Source: Jaapia argillacea MUCL 33604
Lineage: Eukaryota > Basidiomycota > Agaricomycetes > Jaapiales > Jaapiaceae
Length of the DNA: 64,000 bases
NCBI GenBank assembly: GCA_000697665.1
Contig: KL197709.1
Location: 1,051,848-1,115,847, forward strand
Direction: 5' to 3'
Made by a program: the position numbers and the translations under genes. Position 1 is the first letter of the stretch, and each line of letters begins with the position of its first letter. Shown here piece after piece: positions 22,057-33,708 of this stretch. A model generated the notes under the pieces. It ran no database searches. It was not told where the DNA came from and worked only from the letters and a program-made list of their open reading frames with translations.

Positions 22057-22971
22057 ATGGCCTCGTCTGACCGCCAGCCGAACACTACCCTCTACATCAA
22101 CAATCTCAACGACAAAGTGAACAAGGAAGAGCTACGCCATCAGCTTTTTGCGTTATTTACAACCTATGGCAAAGTCATCGATGTCGTCGCTTCGAAAGGG
22201 CCCAAGATGAGAGGACAGGCTTTCCTCGTCTTTGCTGATCTGGCTGGTGCAACCTCCGCCATGAGAGCATGTGATGGCATGTCTTTCTACGACAAGCCTC
22301 TGGTGCGTCCCAGAATTTTTTGGGTCGAGAGCGTCGTACTGAGATTATTATCGCGGACAGCGCATTGTGTATGCTAAAACGAAATCATATGCCACACTTC
22401 GTAAAGAAGATCCCAACTTTGTGCCTCCGACGACACCTGGTGCATCACAGGTAGTTATCGAGAAGAGAGTGAGGGATGAAAATATGGCTATTGATGAACG
22501 AGCGTCAAAGAGAGAAAAGCCTGACGATGATGATGGAGAGGAGATGGAAATCGAAGACGATGAGGAACCATCGTTTAGGCGGGAAGCGGGTATGTCTACC
22601 TTTGTATATATCATGAAAGATAATTCATCAGATCTTATCCCTCAAAGCGGAAACACAAACTCCCACCGCGAGATTACTTTGCACCAACCTGCCTCAAGAG
22701 ACCACAGAGGATGTACTCTCTGTCTTGTTTCAACAGTGAGTCTCTTACTTTTGTTCCAGTTAAGGTGGTGGCTGATGTGTGCCTCGCGATCAGGTACCGA
22801 GGTTTCCAGTCCACTCACATCGCGGCGTCTCCCACTCCAAATGCTGCAGGACAGAAAACAAAGATGGCTCAGGTCCTCTTTGAATCTCCCGGGTTGGCTT
22901 CTGTAGCCAAAGAAGCCGTGAACGGATTCACGTTGAAGAAGGGCTTTGTGATGACTGTGGCCTACATGTGA
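22057..22971 (+). CDS. U1A/U2B''-type spliceosomal RNA-binding protein
   Basis: Four exons (22057-22302, 22361-22589, 22648-22735, 22794-22971), 246 residues. Two RRM domains: the first with NTTLYINNLNDKVNKEEL (RNP2) and MRGQAFLVFAD (RNP1), the second from LLCTNLPQETTEDVL to a C-terminal GFVMTVAYM. A short charged linker (DDDDGEEMEIEDDEE) joins them. This is the SNF/U2B''/U1A family, which binds stem-loops of U2 and/or U1 snRNA. The start at 22057 fits the family N-terminus (MASSDRQPNTTLYINNL); an in-frame ATG at 22009 exists and would add 16 residues. Confidence 0.92.
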
Positions 22972-23276
22972 AACGACGGGTTCACTTGGCCTCAGTCCCT
23001 TCTTGAAGTCGCTTTTGTGCGTAATCTGTCGGAAGATCTATTTTCCTCTGTCGCTGATGGTCTCCAATTCGCCGTCCACGAATTGACAGCCCCATCTGAT
23101 GAGAACCCTCGCTAACATGGCTGTGGAGGCATCGTCGTGCATATCCCGTAACTGTCATAGTTCTTGTGTCTCATTTCTCAATGTTTACAACTCGCACAGA
23201 GCCATCGTTGGATGTATATCCGCATCATATCCTGAGGCCTACTGTTACAAATTTGATGAGCACTTCGACCGACACC

Positions 23277-24304
23277 TCAAGCCTTCAACGCGATGAGAAT
23301 GGCTTCAGCGAGAGGCTTTGCGCTCGCCGGGTTCTGTCCCGTGAAGAGATGGCCAGATATCACGACCTTGGGCTGGTGGTTACATCAATATCCACGTTGC
23401 CGTCCACAATATGCGCAACAACAAACCTGCCAGAGTTCAGTCTTCTCGTACTTGCCGCCTAGTGACATAATCTTGTCTTCAAGCAAGAAGGGAATATCCT
23501 GTGGAGCAATGAGTCGTTCCAATGTCAATGACATGTCCTTTGCCATACCTTGACCTTATCGACGGCCACTTCTTCGGCGTTCGAGAATCCAGTGCAAGCT
23601 TTGCCTGCAAAAATTGATTTTCCTTCTGCATCCGTTGCACCGACGAGAGCACTACACAAAGGATAGGTCAGTTTCGTTCGACATCTTTTGATGAGGGGAC
23701 TACTGACGCAGGGCCATGGCAGACAGCAGACGTTATTTTGCCAGCCCGGTAGAACTATCATAATTTGTCAGTACCGCCGAGTTCCCATTCCTTGTGTCTC
23801 AATCATAAGGTGGGACCGCCCTTACCTCGCTAGCCAGCTTGATGTTCACGGGATCGCTTGCAAGGTCAATCACAGGACCGTGCCCGCCCACATAGAAAAT
23901 ACCATCGTAATCATTGACACTGATTTCGGAAAGCTTCTTGGTGGTCTCAAGCTTCGTCTTCACAATCGGATCCTCCAAGAAGTTGACACTTTCTTCATCC
24001 TTGAACATCTACATTTTGGACACTGGCTAAGTGATTGATTGCGACTTATATGAAGGGTTGAGACTACACACTTGCACGGAGCTCTCGTCCACAGGAGGGT
24101 TGGGTCCCTCTGGCGAGGCGAAGTCGATGGTCGCATAGGGAAAGAGCGTATAATACGGATGGGCAGCCTCTGGTAAGTACCAACCCTAACAACGAATGTC
24201 TTTGGCCAGTCAAGGCGGGAGCGGCGAAAATGAGTGCTTACGGTGTTTGCACCTGTCAGAGTCTTATTGCAAGAAGTGAAAACGAATAGAAGACGAGATG
24301 ACAT
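23277..24304 (-). CDS. DJ-1/PfpI family, Hsp31-like protein (copy 1)
   Basis: Seven exons (24242-24304, 24072-24185, 23826-24008, 23708-23754, 23549-23651, 23427-23498, 23277-23372), 225 residues. The class I amidotransferase-like fold shows a glutamate in GWYLPEAAHPYY, FYVGGHGPV, and the nucleophile elbow AVCHGPAAL with the reactive cysteine. These residues define Hsp31-like proteins, which act as glutathione-independent glyoxalases (glyoxalase III) and redox chaperones in fungi. It lies 366 bp from a second copy on the same strand with the same intron positions. The C-terminal ILIALKA is shared with that copy. Confidence 0.9.
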
Positions 24305-24670
24305 GGTCGATGTAAACTGGCGGTTACCTGGTCCGCGCTGCAGGTCATATATACCGCCTCGGTGGTAGATGATGACGCAATAATAGTCTTCGCTTCTTGC
24401 TTATAGAGACGATTGGCACGTTTGGATATGATTTCCCGAGGAGCGCTCCGCGCCATGTGACAACGCTGCGACCTCGAGGGACACCGGGACGTGAATAGGC
24501 GAGATACGTGCAATCCGAAGATCGAGAGGGAGGGCTGCATATTTCTGTTGTGCCAATAGTGTTTGTTTTGCGTAGTTTCAAGAATCTGCCATGCGCTGGA
24601 ATCAAAGGAGATGCGATAGTGGCAAGATCCTACAAATACATCACGGCGAACGACTGCTTCATCCCCACTC

Positions 24671-25699
24671 TCAAGCCTTCAACGCAACGAGAATGGACTC
24701 TCCAAGAGGCTTCGAACTGGCAGGATTCTGACCAGTCAAAAGATTATCGGAAACGACAACCTTGGACTGAAGGTGAAACGACCTTCAGTCCAATGCAAAC
24801 TCGAAGAGATGTCAGGACGAACCTGCCAAGGGTCAGCCTTCTCGTACTTGCCGCCCAATGACTTGATCTTATCTTCGAGAAAGAAGGGGAATTCTTGGAG
24901 GGAAGGAACACCCTTAAAGGAACATTAGTAGGTGGCATTCCGCAACAAGACTGACCATACCCTCATTTTTTCAACAGCGCTTTCTTCCGCATTGGAGAAA
25001 CAGGTGAGGTTCTTGCCGACGAATATGGATTTACCCTGAGAATCGGTGGCTCCCACCAGAGCCCTGAGCAACGCGACATCAGCTGTTTATGGGGGGTGGT
25101 AAACGATAAACACTGACCCTTGTCCATGACACACTGCAGAAGTAACCTTCCCGGCTCGGTAAAACTTCAATGCGAACATCAACAACCCCGTAGGGGATGA
25201 ATGAATGGATAGATCCATACATCATTGGCAAGCTTGATGTTCACAGGATCGGTAGCAAGGTCAAGGACGGGGCCATGTCCGCCGACGTAAAGGACAGCGT
25301 CGTAATCTTTAGCGCTGATGTCCGAGAGCTTTTTCGCGGTCGAGAGTTTTTCCTTGACTGTCTCATCCTGCAGAAACTTCACACTGTCCGCATCTTCTTT
25401 GAACATCTGCGCAATTGGACTGAATCATGGACTTGACCTTCAGCGCAGGCAGCTGTCTCACCCAAAGAGAATACTCGTCCGCAGGGGGATTGGGTCCGTC
25501 AGGAGAAGCGAAATCGATGGTGCAGTGGGGTGTGAGAACATAGTATAGGTGGGCTGCTTCGGGCAAAAACCAACCCTGGACACCACAACATCTTTCAATT
25601 CAGCTTGTCGGTATATATCAGGCTCGAGCTGCGTACCGTGTTTCCACCGGACAAAGTCTTGTTGCAAGAGGTGTACACAAAGAGGACACGAGGGGACAT
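24671..25699 (-). CDS. DJ-1/PfpI family, Hsp31-like protein (copy 2)
   Basis: Seven exons (25637-25699, 25462-25575, 25221-25406, 25118-25164, 24961-25063, 24823-24912, 24671-24766), 232 residues. It keeps the same marks as copy 1: glutamate in GWFLPEAAH, LYVGGHGPV, and AVCHGQGAL with the cysteine at the nucleophile elbow. Exons 1, 2, 4, 5 and 7 have the same lengths as in copy 1 (63, 114, 47, 103 and 96 nt); exon 6 is 18 nt longer. The pair arose by tandem duplication. Role as for copy 1, methylglyoxal or stress handling, inferred from the family. Confidence 0.9.
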
Positions 25700-26339
25700 C
25701 TTTCCTGGACCTTAACGAGGAAGGGCGATGTCCAGGCGTCCTTTATAATGGCGACGGCACGTTTCTCGCTTGGAGAAAGTAGGCCAACGATCGAGGGATA
25801 TGTGCACGGTGAACCTCAATATTGAATCCATTGCAGCCATGTGATGCCAGAGGCTTGCTGAGAGTGGCAGAGTTCTGATCCAACGAAGTCAGCAGGAACA
25901 TTAGAACTGCACGAGTGGCGAAGGGCTGGGCATAACCCTCCCCAAAGAAGTTACAATACGAACCTGGTTTCAATCTTCGGAGCGTAGGTGGAAAAGGCGG
26001 TGCAACGCTAGCGGAACACGGGGGGCAATATACTGGAGAAACCCTGCAGATCAAAAGTCCAATACATACAAATTACAAAACCCATCGGATGATATCCGGA
26101 TTCCGTACCATATCGATAGTGCGATTCCACGAAGTGCGGTCACCCTACCTATGACTCAAAGATGGGTAGCCGCAACTAAGGAAGAGGCATGGTCAAGCAC
26201 GGATTGTAACAGGCCCAGTGGAAGAAGAGTGAAAGTCTTGGTGGTACATAGTAGTTGAACTTGTCTCGAACGGCCATCTCCGCCGACAAAGATATTTAGC
26301 TGCTTCTCAATCTCTACACACCCCTATTGACTGATCCCA
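25700..26339. promoter_or_regulatory. Divergent region, Hsp31-like copy 2 / Mob1
   Basis: 640 bp between two divergently transcribed genes. No exon with family similarity is seen; it should hold both promoters. Confidence 0.5.
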
Positions 26340-27449
26340 ATGTCTTCGTTCTTCGGCCTGTAAGCCTCTGATCAGACTGCTACGAGCGCAACTAGCGTTA
26401 TTTACTGGTCTCTGATGCATAGTGGCAAGACCCGCACCTTCAAACCAAGGAAAGATGTTCCGGAGGGTACGAAGCAGTACCAGTTGCGCAAGTACGCCGA
26501 GGCTACTCTCGTGAGGGATCATCCAGCGACATTGTACCCTCTCTAATCCTGAGGGCGTCGTATACAGGGATCAGGGAACCTGAGGCTTGCCGTTCAGTTA
26601 CCAGATGGAGAGGATGAGAACGAGTGGTTAGCCGTGCACAGTGAGTATATAGATCTTCAGCGTCACCCAACCATCTAATGATGTGCGGCCAAGCCGTTGA
26701 TTTCTTCAATCATCTGAATATGCTGTACGGAACCGTCACCGAGTTTTGTACGCCACAAGAGGTAGGCCGCATCTCGCAGATACGATGATTGCTTTACCAA
26801 GTCGTTTCACCCAGTGCCCCATCATGTCTGCTGGTCCACGGTGACTATCCCTGATCCTCCTGTTCAGTCGTAGATTCACTCATGCGTTGACTAAAGCTAC
26901 GAATATCTATGGGAAGACGGCTCCAAGTACAGAAGACCAACGAAGCTCCCCGCCCCGGAATATGTTGACGCCCTGATGAACTGGGCGCAGGGGTTACTCG
27001 ACGATGAGAACGTTTTCCCCAACAAAATCGGTGAGCCGGAGCCTTGATTGCGATGCGCTCAAGTGTTCATGCCCATTGTCACTTCTGTGTAGGTGTCCCC
27101 TTCCCTCGGAACTTCCGTGACACTGTCCGCACCATAATTCGCCGTTTGTTCCGGGTATATGCCCATCTATACAGCAACCACTTTGATCATATATGCGCCT
27201 TGGGCATAGAAGGTGGGCTTGTTCTTCCAACCTCACTAAATCTAGAAACTCATTCCCCTTCAGCACACCTGAACACCAGTTATCGCCATTTCTTCCTGTT
27301 TGTCCACGAGGTACGACGGCGGCTTGAGCTCTCGTTACGCGTATTGATCAGCTTCGAATGTCCTGCAGTTCGATTTGGTAGACAAGAAAGAACTAGCTCC
27401 CTTGGATGAGTTGAACGACGCGATTCTAGCAGAAGATAAATCCCGATAG
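26340..27449 (+). CDS. MOB1: MOB kinase activator Mob1
   Basis: Nine exons (26340-26359, 26423-26510, 26568-26640, 26694-26761, 26815-26840, 26897-27030, 27093-27212, 27264-27310, 27369-27449) give 218 residues, the size of Mob1. Diagnostic segments: MSSFFGL then KTRTFKPRK, FCTPQECPIMSAGP (zinc-binding cysteines), YEYLWEDG, and FRVYAHLYSNHF (zinc-binding histidines). Mob1 binds and activates NDR/LATS-family kinases (Dbf2, Sid2), controlling mitotic exit and septation in fungi. One exon is only 26 nt and the gene is unusually intron-dense for its size. Confidence 0.95.
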
Positions 27450-27921
27450 CCCTGTCTCCTCAAGGCCTCACTTGTGACATCAGTTTACGTCTACATTTTT
27501 GTATCGATACCCTCCCGTCTTGAACATCAAGGTTTACACATAGAACGAGAACGTGATCAGACACGTCGAATTGAACTAAGGAACAGAATGAATACATCTC
27601 AGGCGTATTTTGGGAGATGATAACTTAACGCTATAAGAAAGCGACAATGTGCAAGGAATGTCAAAGGAGATGAAATCGTTACTCGAGGAAAGGGGTTTAA
27701 TGTCAAGGCACAAGAGAAAACATAAGAGTCGAGGGATATGTGAGGGTGCCTATAAACCATCATAAAGAATTATATGGGGCTACATGAAAATGCTTCGTGA
27801 AGTACCGTGTTTGACGAGACGATGAAAGGGCTATTGGTACAGTGAAGGTTGCTTGCAATGATAGCGAATAAGTGTGAGTGAAGAGATGCCATTATTCGGG
27901 TGTCGTATACTTGACTGGGGC
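27450..27921. other. Convergent 3' region between Mob1 and the BTB-like gene
   Basis: 472 bp between two stop codons on opposite strands. No gene seen; it must contain both 3' untranslated regions. Confidence 0.5.
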
Positions 27922-29280
27922 TCATGCGATATTGGGTGGAGGCTGATATGATACAGTCACTGCTGACTCGTCGACGGAGCCAAGCGTATATTTTGGGCGT
28001 GGCAGAGAGCGCGGTGAGAGCGCGAATATTGCAAATGGGACCAGGCTTCCGAAATGGCGAAGACGAAGGCTCAGATAGTTCGCTATATTTGAAAAGAGGA
28101 TGAGAGATGAAACAACCAAAGGGAAGATGTATGCACTGACTTTGACAGAAGACCACTGCAGGGTCAGATTTCGGATCCGTTCTGTTAAAGCGTGCCGACA
28201 CTGATCGCAGCTCAATTGATCTCCCAGAGGGCTCAAAGCTGACTCCATTGTGGGGACAGAGAGATCTACTCGACATGTGAGAAGAGAAGGAGGGGGGAGG
28301 TAGCATATCACTGACCTGGTCGGGCATCCCAAGCGAGGTAGGCGGCAGCTAACGCCCATGCCCTGGTGAGTTTCTTCTGTTCAACATAATCGCACCAAGG
28401 AGTGGGCGCGTGTGGATGAGGGGGTGGAAGTAATAAGCGCTTCAAGGCATCAGATCTTCCCAAGTGGAGGAAGAAAAGCCGCTTGAGGTACACAGGTCCC
28501 ATTCGAGTGGCCATCTCATCCGTGAGAGTTGGTAGTGAAAATGACAGTAGATGTGGGGACGTCATGACCGCGAGATCGTGAAGACTGTGTGAAGCCGCGA
28601 ATATGTACAATTCAATTGGATTTGTCGGGGCGTGTAGCAGGAGATGCTGAAACAAAGGTGTGGAAGGCGCAGCGTAGGTCCTGGCTGTGACGCCGTACGT
28701 TCCTAAGGCGTCCACGGCAGTGCAAAGAACGGGGAGAGGATGAGCATAGTGGACGCATGCCATGTTGTATATCGTATGAAGGATCACGTTCAACACTGTG
28801 GAGTGTTGTGGCACATGAACGATGGGCGTCGCTTCGTCTTCATCATCAGAGGGAGCTGCTGGCAACAACCCGTTGAAGCCATTGTTCGAGGCCCCGAGAA
28901 GTTTGTGTGAGTGGACGTAGAAGAAAACCACGTCGGTGGACAGAAGCACGACATCTGGGGGGAGGGAATCGATGTTGGCCCCGGGATAGAATGTGGTGGA
29001 AACCGAGACGATAGTGTTCTCTGATGAGCTATCCTCGGGGGGAGTGGCGGAGTTTGATGCCTGCGAATGGAGGTAGGAGATTATGATTGACAGCTCCGAC
29101 TATGCGGACGAGAAAACGTACTGGTGGCGTTGGTACCTGCATTGGCCCTACGGGATGCTGTGCATGTGAAGCCCGCTCTGCAACCGGTTTCCCGGAGATA
29201 CCAGATGTGGGATACGTGTCGAAGTCGATAGGGTCCAGCGTCGGTTCCGAGACATATTGGAGGACATTCTCCCAGTCCAT
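27922..29280 (-). CDS. BTB/POZ-like domain protein of basidiomycete type
   Basis: Exons 29122-29280, 28316-29060 and 27922-28268 give 416 residues. The middle exon starts a BTB-like fold with DSLPPDVVLLSTDVVFFYVHSHKLL, then alternating helices ending in LAAAYLAWDARP. The C-terminal exon contains CDQCRHALTERI, a Cys-x2-Cys followed by a helix that recurs at the end of this protein family. BTB proteins usually dimerise or bind cullin-3; no partner is evident. Exon 1 has two usable in-phase donors 15 nt apart (29136 and 29121). After VK (28141) an intron with gtcagt is possible; reading through also stays open to 27922. The 3' end is therefore tentative. Confidence 0.65.
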
Positions 29281-29778
29281 GACGTGCCTATATCTTCCAT
29301 TCGATCCAACAAAACATCAGATAATGTTGACAACAACGGATTGAAGATGATCAACCTTTTCAGTTTTCTGGAGGGGGACGCGAAGCCGAGGTGCGAGAAT
29401 GCGACGACAGGACGGCGAGGGGTGACGAAGGATTGCGTCGAGGTGACATCCACAGTTCGTTTTTGAGCACCTCTCACCTTCTTCCAAGCTCGTGGGACAA
29501 TCCTTCAAAGGTCCACTTGCAAGCACCACCATCATCGGTCCGGCTCGCGCTTGAGCCAGCGCCTTCTAGAAATCTGCTTCTGTGGAACATATGCGGACGC
29601 GCAGTTCATAGATTAGGCATATCGCAGCAAGCCCCAGCGGAGTTCACGATGCAAATCCTTGATCAAATTCGCAGGAGTACCAGCCGTCAACGCGGCAGTG
29701 AACCGATCGAACGCTATTTGCATTTTACAAAACCCCAGCAGTTTGGCTCCGGTTTGGATGAGATCATAGCAGAGCTTC
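29281..29778. other. Intergenic region, BTB-like promoter / Dbp8 3' end
   Basis: About 500 bp with open frames on both strands but no family similarity or splice logic; taken as promoter of the BTB-like gene plus the 3' end of Dbp8. Confidence 0.4.
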
Positions 29779-31818
29779 TCAACCAAATCTCAACTCGCAG
29801 GTACTACGACATGGCCACGTTTCGTGCCTTTGATTCTGTGTATCTCTTCCCTCTTCCCAAAATCAGAGTCATGCAGCTCCTGCGCGTCACCAGTCAATTT
29901 CGCTCCAAGGGCAGTGTTAAAGTGGGCCTACCATGTTCGCCAAGCGTTTGGCTGTGGATACCACGTTGAGTTTCTCCAAAACCTTGCCCTCCGGCAGAAC
30001 AATTTCGGTAAGTTTTGTATCTGAAGAACAGTCAACAAAGTTCCAGATAAATAGTGGCCGGACGCACTAATGCGATCTTCAATCTTTAACACGCTGTCTT
30101 CGTCCCTCTCTGTCACCAGACTAACGGCAAATCCGGCCTTGCCAGCACGCGCAGTTCGTCCTACCCGATGAGTATACTCCTCAGGCTCCACTGGTAAATC
30201 CCAGTTGATTACCATAGTAACGTCTTCGATATCCAAACCACGAGCGCCCACATCTGTCGACACCAAGACTGGCACAACACATGCTCGGAAAAGCGAGAGC
30301 GACGATAACCGCTCTCGTTGCGTGAGACGCGAGTGAAGAGCCGTACTCCGTATTGAGAGCGTTTTGAGCAGATGAGTCAGGTAGGCGACCGTACGAGACC
30401 GGTTGCAGAATATAATGGTGGGAGGAGGTTGCTCCGGTTCTTCCTCAGTTGAAATAGATTTCTTTTGCGACGCCTTCGGTTTCCCCCTTCCTTTACCCTT
30501 TCCTCGAGACGACTTCATTGGTTCAGGCGGAGCTCGCCTGAGGTGGGCAACGGACTCGGGAGGATGACATAGGAGATGATAAAGGTAGGATTCCCGAACA
30601 TGGGATGGTACGAGGATGTAATGTTGTTCAAGAGTCTCGACGGTTTCGACCCTAGAAGTCCATTAGTGAATGCTGCAACGGAACTGGGCGATAACTCACG
30701 AAGCTGTCATTCTATGGAGGAAGGGCTTTTGCTTCCCAGCTCGTGGTGATGCCTGTGCAACTTTTTCCACAGCATCCGTCCACGTAGCCGTGAACAGACA
30801 CGTCTGCCGATCTCGTGGAAGAACTCCAAACAGGTACGCAAGTTCAGGCGCAAACGTCGAAGTCAACAATCGATCGGCCTCGTCAAGTATCTGGGATATC
30901 ATGAGCCAGTATCATACTCCACGCAATCGAGAAGCCTACCAAAAACCGAATTCGCGATAAGTCCCACTCGCCGCTACAGCTTTTGAGAAGGTCTACTATT
31001 CGACCTGGTGTGGCGACCACCACATGCGGACGATTACCAAGTTCGAGAGCTTGGCTCATCATGTCCATCCCTCCAACTACCACAGCGGTGCGGACGCTCA
31101 AGGGAGCACCCAATACCGCAAATTGCTCCGATATCTGGAAAGCCAATTCCCTGTGTGTGGTTATAATTACCTGGAGGCAAGGGAAAGTGAGGGTTCGATA
31201 CTCACCTCGTCGGTGTCAAAACGAGGGCGAATATCCCATACGGATCAACGGATAATTTTTGCAGGATGGGCAAGGCAAAAGCGATTGTTTTTCCAGACCC
31301 TGTCTTTGCATTCCCTATGCAATCTCTGCCTTGGATATTCCCCTGCATCAGCGAAGGAACAATGACTCAGTAGTAGGACAGAACTCGCCTGCGAGTAAGG
31401 GGGGAATGCACGCCGCCTGGATCTCTGTAGGGGTGCGTATGGCCAGCTTGGTGAGAGCAGCTTGTAATGAAGTGGAAATATCGAGAGATGCGAAGGTTGG
31501 TGGACCAGGCTTCCCTGGGCGTCCATTTGATGGGTTTTGACCGAGCTGGGTTCGTGGTTTGAGGGTAAAGCGAGATGAGGTGCCTGCCAGGGTTTCCTTC
31601 TCTACTGTATCGGACTCCACCACGTCTGCACTCTCCGATTCACTATCCTGTGACCCATCATTGTCCGCACCCTCGCTTCCAGACTCATCGTCTCCGGAGA
31701 AGTTTTCTGCACCCAATATGGCTTTGGAGTCCTGTCGTCGAGGTCGCTTTGGGCGGGGCCCCTCCTGCATGCGCATCAGGTCGTCGGTCGTCACAGCCTT
31801 TCGCTTTTGGGTCGCCAT
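29779..31818 (-). CDS. DBP8: DEAD-box RNA helicase Dbp8/DDX49
   Basis: Seven exons (31389-31818, 31206-31329, 30940-31150, 30700-30890, 30068-30651, 29932-30020, 29779-29880), 576 residues. Motifs in order: Q motif in [18 protein letters not shown], Walker A AKTGSGKT (151-158), [20 protein letters not shown] (ILDEADRLL), TATWT in place of SAT, then the second RecA domain with [12 protein letters not shown] and [10 protein letters not shown]. An acidic/serine-rich N-terminus and a basic insertion ([18 protein letters not shown]) are lineage additions. Dbp8 works in the nucleolus on 18S rRNA maturation. Intron 1 is GC-AG (donor G|GCGAGT). The extreme C-terminus after ANM depends on an intron near 29931-29881 and is less sure. 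Confidence 0.88.
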
Positions 31819-32169
31819 TCGGGGGATATGAGAGTCTCGCGAAACCCAAACAAATGTCGAAATGAGAGTGGGATGGGATGAAAGTTCCTGTTAGCGGTTT
31901 TGTCGGCCTTTTCCGTGAGGTTAGATAGCCTTTCCGATCAACTACAAGCTTTTTGACGGAGGACGTTTATTATCAGTTTGGCTATGTACTTTACTTCCAT
32001 ACAAAGAGGGCGGATTTGAGTCTATGGACAGCTATGCTACATTATTTCCAAGTCATTGGCAACCACAGAATTAGAACGCGAGAAGGTATAGACGTATGGA
32101 TACAAAATGATGAGCTCGGAGACACATAAAGATCGTGGGGTCGTCATGAAAGAAGGGCAAACTCATTGG
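31819..32169. other. Dbp8 promoter / HMG gene 3' region
   Basis: 351 bp between two minus-strand genes; no further gene recognised. Confidence 0.5.
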
Positions 32170-33708
32170 TTAACTATCCAAACCGTAAGCACTACCGTGA
32201 TACATCTCCCAGTCACGCGAGACGAAGGCTGGGGGACGCAAAAGAGCGTCCTCCAATTCTGCCAGCATCGTACCAGACGAGTCAAAGTGTGGTAGGAACA
32301 GCTCAGGCGAGTGAGGCTTCTCTTCGTTGCCGTCCGAGTGGTGATCAGGCGAGTGTCTTGCAGACGAAGACGAGGCAACGGTGTAATCAAAGTGAAGTGG
32401 GTGGAGCTCGCGGAGACCGAGGGTATCTTTTGACGAGGTGACGTTGTGGGGAGAAGGTGATGCAAGGCCGGAAGGATATTGAAGCATAGGCAATTCGGAA
32501 GGGTCAGGAACACTACGGAAAGTGGCCACTGTTGGCGTCTGGAACGAGAGAAATGAGAAGGTGAACAAATTAGATGAGGAGGGCGGACATACCGCATCGT
32601 GATCCAGGAAAGACGCAACACCGGGTAAAGCAGAAGCGTTCCCCGTGTGGGCCATCTCATTCGGAGAAGGATACGGGTTCCACAGAGTCGGGTTCGGTGG
32701 CAAGAAGCCGAAATTGTGGTCGAACGCATATCCTCCTGGTTGAGAGCTAGAAAGGAGTTCGGAAAGAGGGGCCTCATTCGATGAGGATGATGGAGCGGGA
32801 CTGGGAGTCGAGTTGATCGATAATGGGAGCGAAGAAGGAAGGTATGCTCGCATGGCTGCTAAGAAGTCAATGTCGCGCTCTTCAGTCTTGACCTTGCACG
32901 GAGGAGAGGCCTTGCGACGGCGCGGAGATTGCATAGCGGGGCCGCCCAGCCCTGTGTATAGCTCTCTCAACTCCCTGGTTCTGCTCTTCCGCTCCGAAGA
33001 TTCGCACTCGACGGTTACGTTACGGTCCCTGTGGGCCGATCCTTTCTTCCTGGTGTTTGGGGTGAACTTGTATGAGGGGTATTTGGCTCTGTGGTTCTCC
33101 AACGCCTCCTTGGCCTTGGCATGCCACTTCGCCTTTTCGGTCTCGGAAAGCAAGTGCCAGCACTCGCCTGCGATGCGACTGAGATTCTGCTGACGACGTT
33201 CCACATGCTGAGGAATGACTTTTCGCGCCAGGAAGTCGGAACGGAATAGCATGAATGCGTTGGGCGGGCGGGGAATACGAGGGGATGATTCCACTGGGCC
33301 AGCCATGGAACGTCCCGACCTCGAACGCGACATCAGAGATGACATCCCACCATCGAAGTGAAGAAGAGGAAGGTGAGGAGGGGCGAAACCGTTGTAGGGG
33401 GTATGCTGGTCGATGTAAGAAATAGGAGAGATCGACTGGGGAGCGGCGATTGGCGATGGACGAGGAATGGAAGTGGAAAGGGAAGATATATGGGCGGAAG
33501 GGAGAATGGGGGAGTTGTTTAACGAAGAGGAAAGCGACCATTCGCTGATTGTAGACCAATCAGAGTCGGATACTTGAAGGGATTCCGACGAAGTATTGTC
33601 GAAGGTATAGAGGGGCATTGATTTTTCTGTACGCATTACCGAACTTCAGCAAACTCGACTCCGAAAGGAACACATGGGAAACCTACCGTTATCGTTTAAC
33701 AAGTCCAT
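32170..33708 (-). CDS. HMG-box (MATA_HMG type) transcription factor
   Basis: Three exons (33687-33708, 32593-33626, 32170-32538), 474 residues. The HMG box spans about 125-195: RIPRPPNAFMLFRSDF, QQNLSRIAGECWHLL and KWHAKAKEALENHRAKYP, the sequence-specific fungal class related to mating-type and Ste11/Prf1-like factors. It is followed by a basic segment (RKKGSAHRDR) likely to aid nuclear entry. Flanks are serine/proline-rich and disordered. In Agaricomycetes such factors control mating and fruiting; whether this one does is inference. The first exon encodes only MDLLNDN. The 54-nt intron 32539-32592 is a multiple of three and free of stops, so its retention would insert 18 residues. Confidence 0.87.
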
